From contig JAACJM010000028.1 in the NCBI GenBank assembly GCA_013368315.1, positions 124,001 to 188,000 on the forward strand: a stretch of DNA of 64,000 nucleotides. Reading direction: 5' to 3'. The notes beneath the pieces are model-generated. The model was given only the letters and a program-made list of their open reading frames with translations. It had not been told where the DNA came from and ran no database searches. Positions 55,309 to 64,000 of this stretch are shown here, in pieces. The translations under genes were made by a program, and so were the position numbers. Position 1 is the stretch's first letter. Every line of letters starts with the position of its first letter. The DNA comes from Tetrapyrgos nigripes (Eukaryota; Basidiomycota; Agaricomycetes; Agaricales; Campanellaceae).

Positions 55309-58300
55309 TCAGTCCATATAATACTTCCCATACTCCTCCTCACCCCAATAATGCGCCGCCGACACCGTTGATTGAGGCTGCCACCCCTGCGCGTGTGCGT
55401 GTGCATGGGCATGCCCATGCCCGGCACCAGAACCAGAACCAGGATACCCAGCATGAGCATGAGCGTAAACAGCCGCAGCCGCCGCTTGTTGTTGCTGTTG
55501 CTGATGCTGTTGGACATGTTGTGGATGTTGAGGATGCGGATGCGGATGCGGATGTTGCTGGTGTTGGACATGTTGAGAACGTGAATGTGAATGTTGTGGA
55601 TGCTGGTGCTGATGGGTTTGGGTTTGGGTTTGGGTTTGGACATGTTGCCCTTGCCCTTGCCCCTGTCCCTGTCCCTGTCCCTGTCCCTGACTATGACCAT
55701 GACTATGACTATGACGCTGCTGCTGCTGCTGATGTTGCTGCAAAAGCTGCTGCACCTGCGCCTGCCTCTGCTGATGTTGCTGTTGTTGCTGCGTATGAAC
55801 CTGATTCAAAATCTCCACTGAAGGTTTCACGTCGTAGTTCCCTGCAGCAGCAGCAGCAAAGTCGGGGCTGTAGTCCACCATTGAATCCATTGGGTCCATT
55901 CTTTCCATATCCATCCTCTCCATATCCGCTTGTGCCTGAGCCTGAGCCTGAGCCTGTACAACCTCATAACTCTGATGATACGCAGGATTAGCAGGATAAG
56001 CAACCGTCATCTTCGGCGTAGGTGTCCCCGTCGACGTAGAAGTATTCGTATTCGCAGTCGTCGCAGCAAACGGCGAACTACCAGCACTCGGCGTCGAAGC
56101 AGAGGCAGAAGTAGCACCGTAGGGACTTGCACTTGAGTGGACTTGGACTTGACTGGAAGAACCGGGGCACCGGCACCGTATCCGTCGTCGTAAGTAGGGT
56201 ACGAAGGAGTTTGGGCTTGAGCTTGGGCTTGAGCGTGGGTGTGTTGATCATACACCACCTGAGCTTGCGCCTGGTCATACCCAACACCAACACCAACACC
56301 AGAAACAGAAACAGGCGAACTACCAATATCGTACGCCTGCTGGTCATACGATGACAGCTCGGTCGTGTAACCTTGCTGGTACTCCATCCCCGACTCCATC
56401 TCCATCCCCATCTCCATCTCCATACCCACCTCCATCGAGTCCATGTCCATGTAGGCTTGCGCTTGGGGAGCATGCATCTGCATTTGTACCTGCTGCACTT
56501 GTTGTTGTTGTTGCTGCTGCTGCTGGACCTGAGCTTGAGCTTGGCCCGATTGGACATGTTGAATAGACTGAACAGGCTGGGGCATCATCTGCGTCTGCGT
56601 CTGCGTCTGCGTCAACATTTGGGTCAGCTACTCGGAGCAAAAAATTGATATTAATTCGACTCACACTCACAGCACCACCAATCGACGAACTCGTACTCGT
56701 AGGCGTCGTCGCACCTCCCCGTCTTTCATTATACCCAACACCCACACCCACACCCACACCCACACTACAAGACCTCTCCTTCCCACCACTAGAACTAACT
56801 CGAACTCGCACACCTACACTCGGATGAGGCTTTTTATTCTTCTTTTCCTTATCTTTATCTTTGAATAGGGGGATGGGGATGGATGGGGAACGAGAGAGGG
56901 GGGTTTGGATTGGGAGGGGGTCTTGGGGTTGGGACTGGGACTGAGACTGGGTTGGGGTCTGAGTTTGAAGAGGAGGCAATAGAGCATGCGAATGCGAATG
57001 CGGATGGGGGTACACCTGCTGCGTCTGCGTCTGACTCTGACTCTGTTGATGCTTCCCAGCACCACCATTAACAAGCGCAGCAAATGGCGTTGAACGACGC
57101 GGTGATTGAAGAACGTTGACGTTAACGTTAACGTTATGAACATTCTGAACTGGGACCGGGACTTGTGAACGCTGTGTTTGACTTTGACTAACACCGAAAG
57201 GAGAAACCGATCCAGTCGTCGACGAAGCCGGAGTCAACGCAGGAGGTTGTACCGGTGGGACTGGTGCCGTTGGAAGGGAAGTATGAGACGAAGGAAGAGG
57301 TAAAGGCGGAGGTGGAGGCAACCCAGAGACATCTGGATAGATATATCCTGGTCCGTCTTTATCCTTATTATCCTTATCCTTATTCTTCTGACTGTCCCTC
57401 TCTCTATCCCTCTCCTTCTCCCTCTCCCTCTCCCTCTCCTTATCCCTAGCCTTCTCCTTCATCATAGACCCAGACAACTTATTCGTCCCATGAGACATAC
57501 CCGACTTGACTTTCTTGGGACTAGTCGTAGTCATAGTCGTAGACAGCTTGAGATACTTTTTATTCTTCCCCTTGCCATCATCCCTATCCCTATCCTTATC
57601 ATCCTTGTCCTTATCCCTATCCTCACCTACACCTACACCCTCCATCTCCTCAAATCTCCTCTTCTGTCCATGTAGAGCCGGAGCCGGGGCTTGAGTTTGA
57701 CTCTGCCCGGGACTCCGACTCGCACCCTCACTCACACTCCCCCTCTCACCCCCCCTCCCCATCAACCCCTCCACAATCCTCACCATCTTCTCCACCGGCA
57801 TCACTTTATCATACTCCCCTCTACCTCCCAACCCCAACCCCAACCCCTTTCGCATCCTCCTCACCCCAGACCCAGACCCAAACCCAAATTGTTGAAGTCC
57901 CTTCAAAACCCCAAGCCCCCTGCCCATCCCCCCAATAGCAACCTCTTTCCAAATCGTATGAGGATGGGGTTGTTTGTATACTGCGTGGGCGCAGATGACG
58001 AGAGCATCGAATAGGGTTCGGGGGAGGGGGTAGAGGTCGAGGGTGGAGGGGTGGAGGGATGAGGGGGACGTCGTCGTCGTCGTCTGAGTTTGAGTTTGAG
58101 TTTGGGTGTGAGTCTTCATCCCAGAATTCCAAACCCCCCACAACACCTCTCCAACCTTCACAATCCCATTCGCAGCACTGACCGTTCCCAGACTTGCTTG
58201 GTGCCAGGGGTGTGTCGAGATCTTGGGAGAATGAGACAAAGACAAAGACAAAGTCGAAGCAGCAGCAGAAGTCGAAGCAGAAGTCGAAGCAGACGTAGAA

Positions 58301-61083
58301 GTCAAAGTCGAAGCAGCAGCAGCAGCAGAAGCAGATGTACAAGCCAAACCAGCCTCTCCCCTAATAAAAGGCAAATAAATCCTTATAATCAACCTATACG
58401 CGATTAGCGCCAGTTCACAACGCTGTGAGAGCTGGACGGGGGGAGTCTTTGTCTTTGGCTGTGTCTTTGTCTTCATCTTCATCTCGTTCGTCAACAACGA
58501 GAGGGGGGACTCCAAGTCTTCGTCCAACTCTATACCTACATCCATCTCGTCTCCCTCTCCTCCCATCTCTCCCTCTCCCTCCCCCTCCCCCTCTCCCTCT
58601 TCGTCTTCGTCTTCCATTTCCATTTCCATTTCCATTTCCATTTCAACATCCTCTGCCTTCATCATCGCCCTTGCATTAGCATTCGCCTTTCGCTTTGCTT
58701 TACCCCCCTTAATACCAGGTTTAGGAAGAGGGATAGACGATGGTGATGACGACGATGATGATGATGACGACGACACCGAAACAGGTGTAGAACCAGAACC
58801 AGAGCCAGAAACAGGAACCCCCCACTCTTCAGGTAACCCTTCCAAAAAACTCAACACTTTGGATTCCATCGAGGCGGCTTGGTCTATCGTGTATGGATAG
58901 GGGGTTTGTGTTTGTGTTTGCGTTTGTGTTTGTGTTTGGACATTGGAGGTGGGAACAGTGACGCTGTTCATCCGTTGCTTGATGGATCGAACGAGGTGGG
59001 TTAACCTATCCAATTTTTTGCGTTAGTTTTCAGAAACATCAAGGAAAAAAAAAAAAAACCAGAACCCACCTAGCCCTCCACTCAAACCACCTCATACCCA
59101 TACTTTCATCCTCATCTTCGTCTTTTCCATCATCTCCCCTCCCCCCATCCTCTCCCTTTACACCTAACCCCCCAGGTAGTACCACCAACGGCACCCTCTT
59201 CGACATTGGACAAAACACCCTCTCATCGACAGGGCCGATTGGGAGTTTGGTTGAATAGTTTGAGGTTGAAGAAGTTGGGTCTGTTGGGTCTGTTACAAAG
59301 AATGATTAACAGTAGAGAGAGTCAAAAAGGGAAGAGACGAACCCGAGGGAGCCAGCACAGCAACACCTGGACCTATAAGCGGTGCACAACCACGCATATC
59401 GGATATGAACCTATCATAGACACGCGTTAGCTTCCTGTTTTTTTTTTTGAGGTATAACAACTCACAAATCCCACCAAACCACACTCCACCACGCTCTTCT
59501 ACGCATTTCGGATTGCCAGAGTGTGTATTTCTTGTGTCGAGGCTTGGGCCTTTGTTTGGACTTGGGCGAGGTGCTGGGCTTGGTTTCACTTTCAGGGGAA
59601 GCTTTGGAAGCCTTGTTGTTCTTGCCCTTGGTGTTCGCCGAGGTCAAAGTAGGAACCACAGGGGCCCAGGGCATAATCCCATCTTGACGTTCATCCAGCT
59701 CGTCGTAGTCGTTCTCATAGTCGTCACTGTAGTCGTAGTCATAGCCGTCACTGTAGTCGTACTCAAAGTCGTCATCAGGATCCCGATCCAACCCCATCTC
59801 CCTTGCGAGGTTTGTCATTTTGCCGACCTGTGTCGAACGGTGGGTTGTTAGTGGAAATAAATAGATAAAAAAGACACTCACCAACATAAACACCTCGCTT
59901 TCCCTCTCGCTCTTCTTCCCACTCCCCGAATACCTAACCAACCACACAGCCTGCATCTGCAACGCCGTAATATGGTCTAAATCATCTTGGGCTTTCTTCG
60001 TCGCCTCACTGTCATCGTCCCCAGCCTCCCAAACACTGGACGCTTGCACGGAGAGAGCGTACCAGTATTCTGGGTTTGCCTCCTTCTCCTTCCCCCCATC
60101 AAGTAAGCTCTCTGCAACGGCACACCCCAACGCAGCACACAACGCCGAGAAAAACGCCAGAGAGGGAAGAGAGTTGGAGTTGGCTGTTAGGGCTGGGGGA
60201 GATTGGGGGATTTGTGTGGTTGGTGCACTCGCAGACGCATTCGGCATCATGCCAAAAATCTCCATCGCCCTCTTCTTGTCCCTCTGCTTCTTTTCCTTCA
60301 TCATGTCTTTTTGAGCCGACGCAGCAGGTGGGAACCCCTCGCCCACCAAACACATCTCTCTAACCCTCTCTCTGAAATTCCACCAATTGACGAGACCGGG
60401 ATAAGTCTGTGAGAGAGCGTTGGCTGCTAGAGTGAGATAAGAGTCGATGTGTGGGTGTGTAGGTAACAATGATAAAAGGGTGGATGTTATTGTTGGGAGG
60501 TGGTGGGAAGAGGAAGAGGAAGCGGGAAAGTAGATGGCTGATGGAGGGAGGAGGGAGTGGGCTGGGAGGGAATGGTGTGAGGAGGACTTGTTTTCGAGTT
60601 TAACGGAGATGGTGGCCGGATCCAAATCGTGCAGCCAGGCTCCCGCCAACTCTTGCAGGGGAATGCCCAATGAGGTGTGTATCGCCGTCGTCGTCGTCGT
60701 CGTTGTTGTTGTCGGGGGAGGATTGGTAGACGGATAACACGGGGTAAACTCGCCCGAAGTCATCTTTGCCAGCATACTCTCGACCTGAATCAAGCGGTTA
60801 TTGAGAGAATGCAGGTCGACCTTCTCCGCCGCCGCCGGAGAATAGACACATCGCTGAGTGGTATCCCTCTTGACACAGCTCCCGCAGGGCGTGCGTCGGT
60901 CGCATTTCAGCTTGAGTCGTTTGCACTAGAAAACACCTCAGTATACACGCAACTCGCCGGTAGACCCACTCACCTCTGCACAAACAACTGTTACTCTCGA
61001 TCGTATTTGTCTGGAAAGCCTTTAGCAACACCTCAAGGAGAGAAAGAGAGAACATACGGAGGAGAGGGCTTTGGGTCGTCCAT
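55309..61083 (-). CDS. Very long, repeat-rich Zn2Cys6 fungal transcription factor
   Basis: Minus strand, roughly ten exons, about 1,750 residues. A 26-base first exon encodes MDDPKPSPP. Splicing then gives CAECKRLKLKCDRRTPCGSC followed by VKRDTTQRC, a complete Zn2Cys6 binuclear cluster for DNA binding, and a linker helix (LNNRLIQVESMLAKM). The middle homology region follows: LPTHPHIDSYLTLAANALSQ, YWYALSVQASSVWE, ITALQMQAVWLVRYSG, MTNLAREMGLDRDPDD, RRRAWWSVVWWDL, FISDMRGCAP and KLPIGPVDERVFCP, split by a Glu/Asp/Tyr- and Lys-rich insert. The C-terminal 1,000 residues are low-complexity: QTQTQT, EMEMEM, TSTSAS, DKDKD, EREREK, NVNVNV, GVGVGV, then polyGln, GQGQGQ and HPHPHP tracts to YYMD at 55309. 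The Q-rich tail is presumably an activation domain. A 50-base intron near 56163-56212 is required to keep the frame. Target genes are unknown. Confidence 0.85.
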
Positions 61084-63021
61084 GATGATGGGCGTTGTTC
61101 CCAATCCCGCTTTTTAATGAGTTCCCAAAAAGGAATCGCTCTTCAGTCCCGGTTTTCTCCCGCGCTTGTCAACCAGATTTCGTCACTGGTCCCGCCCGAC
61201 CAAAGTCCACTCCCCCCTTCGCACCCGAACCTGTCTGTCTGCCTTACCTGCCTGCCTTTCTTTCTTTGTTTTTCTCCCCAGATCTACCTTTTTCGCTGCC
61301 GAATACACCATTGGAGCCACTAGCGTCGTTGTCGCTGTCACATCGAGGCTATACTAGTCCTCTTTCGTATACATATCAAATCCAGACAGGCGGCGACCCA
61401 CCATCGCGCCCCACCTAATAATATACACCCACTCCCGCTGTCCCCTCCCTCCCTACCAACCCTTCCAGCGCCAGTGCCACTATCCTGCCCAACTTTCAAC
61501 AACCTTGAGTCATTCCTAGCCCACGGCCGTTCATCGTCTTGTTCTTCATATTAGTCTCGATAGTGCCCTATGCCCCGGCTAATCCTCAACAGCGGTCAAA
61601 CAACTTGAACCTCAAACAGTTACAACTACCAAATGGCACCTCCTGACCTGATTGATTCAAACCGTCAAACAGTTACAAGTACAAAATAGCACCTGTTGGC
61701 TGGCCTGGCGCGCAGGCAGCAGCAGCTGCTCCCGCGAGTGTTTCCCTGCTTCCTGCTTCCTGAGCCGGCGGCTCGATCCCTTCATGGAACTCCTTCTGCT
61801 TCTCTTCTTCTTTCCTCCCGTTTCAACGAGTGGCAAAAACAAATCCTTCTTTCTTTCACGTTCTTCACAGTCTTCACATTAACATTCCCCACGTCAAAAA
61901 CCTCCGGAGTCTTCTGAGTCTTACTTACTCTCGAGTCTAGACAGTGAGAATGCTACGTAGTACATGCAATCACTACAAACGTATGCGCAGGCCAATGCGT
62001 AGGGTCGGCGCCGTAGCCGTAGGCATTTACTGTCCCAGTGTAAATTCAATAAAAATTCGCAATGCATCGCGAGTCAAGACTCCGGGTCCCATACCAGTAT
62101 GTATTGCTGCCGTTATCCGTACTTAACGCGTCGTCGTGATCTACAGACCATAATACCTATCATACCATCGTAGTGCATATATGTACGTACGTACCCCTCA
62201 TTCTGCCCGTCTCGTTAAGACTCAACCGTACTATATATACGCGTACGAATCGCCGTACCGTACCGAAGGCTACCGAAGGCAAAGGCACAAGTTCTATAAC
62301 TAATTTCTAAACCCTGAGCGCTGAGCTCATACACCTTCATACTGTAACACGTTCCACAACCATAACATAGAGTATTTCTGATCGATCACTCGGAAACTTC
62401 TGATAATATATACTGATATCATTCTAATTTCTCCAAGTCCATTGTCTAATGTCCCCTAATGTATATGTCTCCGTCTCAATGTCTATGTCCGTATCAATAT
62501 ACTGATCAATACCACTTAATAGATCCTGACTGCAGAGGCCTGAGCACTGACTGACTGACTGATTACAATGTAGATAGGTAGGCACAAGGCACATCAAGGT
62601 CCAGGTCCTCCAATCCAACGCACTTAACAGATCAACACAACTGCCTCCATCACAAACTGCTACAGTTCTTTGTCCTCCTTCCCCTTCCCTCATCATCAAA
62701 CCCAGAATCCCTCCCCACCTCTCCTCAATACCTACTCCATCCCTTCTATTCACAGACTCAAGTCACACCCTCCCGCTCCCACAAACTTTTAACTTTTAAC
62801 ATTACACCCGAACATTATTAACACTACCATGTATTCATTTTCTTCTGCAAGGCACCAGGTACAAACACCGGTAAGTCCTCTGCTATACAACGGTATTACC
62901 AGCAACTTATACCAGCCTATTCAAGAGATCAACAAAAAGTCTCTTGCAAGGCCAAAAAATCAATACAAATCTCCAGTAAATCTGTTGAGAAGGCCAGGGA
63001 CTTACCAGAGTTTGCACCCAG
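61084..63021. other. Intergenic DNA upstream of the transcription factor
   Basis: No gene supported. It must hold the transcription factor promoter, since that gene starts at 61083 on the minus strand. A short direct repeat (TCAAACAGTTACAA) occurs at about 61612 and 61666. TACGTACGTACG lies near 62183. A short frame at 62829 (MYSFSSARHQVQTPV) followed by GTAAGT may be an exon remnant next to the LTR. Confidence 0.4.
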
Positions 63022-63408
63022 TGAGGGGACAGTTTCGTTTTTCTTTCTCTTTCTCTTCCTCTTCTCCAAGTTTAAGACTGTTTGTTCTTGTTTCATCTGG
63101 ACTTCATTGACTTGTTTATCCTTGTTTCATTGTTTCGCTGTCCATCATTTATCATTCATCATTCTGATCTCTCATCATTCCACCTTTCCAGTACTTCGTT
63201 TCTGGGGTATAGTTTTGTAGACCTTTTCCCAGGCCTTTGTACAAGTATATACACCCCTTCGAGTATCCTTGAGTTTTTCGCTTTGGATCTCCTCCTGTAG
63301 GTGCATAGTATGTTAGTCTTGTATCGTCTAGTGCTGATTTATATACACTTTGGATCTCCTCCTGCAGTTGTTGAGTGAGTGCCTCATGTGGCAGGAGTTG
63401 CCCTTACA
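63022..63408 (+). repeat. Solo LTR related to the chromovirus at 29152-35932
   Basis: In the plus orientation the 387 bases match the reverse complement of the LTRs at 29152 and 35649 over most of their length, ending GTTGCCCTTACA. It retains both copies of the 20-base CTTTGGATCTCCTCCTG(C/T)AG repeat with the intervening segment, like the 3' LTR. No polypurine tract, primer site or internal coding DNA adjoins it and no target duplication is visible. It is therefore a decayed solo LTR or a rearranged end. Confidence 0.8.
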
Positions 63409-64000
63409 GTACTGGGCCACAGAGATGGTTGGCAAGGTCAAACACCTGATCATGCCTTGTTCTTGCACTCTTGTTGATTGAGTAAATGAGGCTACAATAT
63501 GCTGTAAGAGTCAGAGGCTATGCAATGTGCTATGGCAGTTTTCTGAGTTGTGGTTAAGAATAAACAATTGTCCAAGTTACTCATAGTACTACCAATACTT
63601 GCAGTAATGAAGGTGAATAGAGAGAAAGATATGTCATAGCAAAAGTCTGTAAAAAGCAGAGGGAGCTGAGAGGGCGATTCAGAAGGATGGAAGACATATA
63701 CATGATTGAATGGAATAGAAGTATATAAAGTCTGCCCTAACAGTCCCAGTCAATGAAATCACTCTAAGCTTCTTTGAAGCACTCCCTATGTTGTATTCAT
63801 TCTTCAGAGTAAAAATTGATCACCTCTCCTGTCCAAGGCCAATAGTTCCAGTAGTCATTCTCTTCTCCATATAAACCCTCCACCACTTCTCACTCTTCCT
63901 GTCAATCTCAGATCCCCAAATCACACCATTCTCCAAGCATCTCAGAACCTCTCAGTGAAGAAATTGTACCCAAATCAGATATGTTATTGCGTCTATCTCA
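63409..64000. other. AT-rich flank of the solo LTR at the window edge
   Basis: I see no gene, no retroelement coding sequence and no recognisable repeat in this stretch. It may continue into features beyond the window. Confidence 0.4.

Noticed and set aside
55372..58679. Plus-strand open frames opposite the transcription factor (Leu-, Pro- and Ser-rich)
   Set aside because: They are antisense shadows of the repeat tracts and have no independent features.
63022..63408. Second full-length chromovirus running off the right edge
   Set aside because: Sequence after 63408 does not match the internal start of the element at 29152-35932, and no polypurine tract precedes 63022.
1..64000. CRISPR arrays, bacterial operons or rRNA genes
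   Set aside because: No regularly spaced identical repeats, no rRNA-like blocks, and intron-rich genes show a eukaryotic nuclear genome. I could not exclude single tRNA genes by eye.

Overview
The window looks like nuclear DNA of a mushroom-forming fungus (Basidiomycota, Agaricomycetes). Genes carry many short GT-AG introns of about 50-60 bases. Protein families typical of that group are present: small expansin-like proteins, BTB/POZ proteins with the basidiomycete C-terminal half, P450s with multi-exon structure, DUF6698, a chromodomain Ty3/gypsy element and Tnp2/KDZ-type transposon proteins. I cannot name the species.

Layout. Positions 485-7640 hold three tandem copies of a unit carrying a small secreted expansin-like gene. 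Positions 7948-11168 hold a BTB-protein cluster: one intact gene and three broken copies, two of them joined head to head at an inversion-like breakpoint. Next comes a housekeeping block: SEC11 (signal peptidase catalytic subunit, minus) diverging from FOL1 (trifunctional folate enzyme, plus), then an unknown tail-anchored protein. A P450 gene follows at 18617-20818.

Positions 21300-46000 are an accessory block built of mobile DNA: a segment dense in AGGTTGA motifs, two TA-flanked inverted-repeat elements, a small hAT element with a perfect 8-bp target duplication, a decayed Ty3/gypsy chromovirus with a pogo-like element nested in its LTR, an unknown minus-strand gene split by that retroelement, an intact DUF6698 gene and a decayed Tnp2-like gene. 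A second, paralogous P450 (46303-48404) lies on the far side. Sequence just downstream of the first P450 resembles the promoter region of the second, which suggests a tandem P450 array pulled apart by transposons. Then follow a drug/H+ antiporter-type MFS transporter, a secreted intradiol dioxygenase, and a very long, repeat-rich Zn2Cys6 transcription factor (55309-61083, minus). A solo LTR related to the chromovirus lies near the right edge.

Most notable observation: in FOL1, the HPPK domain is interrupted, between its GPRKVDLD signature and its PHPRM motif, by about 190 residues containing what I read as a TFIIS N-terminal/LEDGF IBD-like helical domain, as found at the C-terminus of fungal PWWP chromatin proteins. 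This looks like a captured exon pair inside a core metabolic enzyme.

All gene models are hand-spliced from the sequence. Family assignments come from motif recognition, not database searches.
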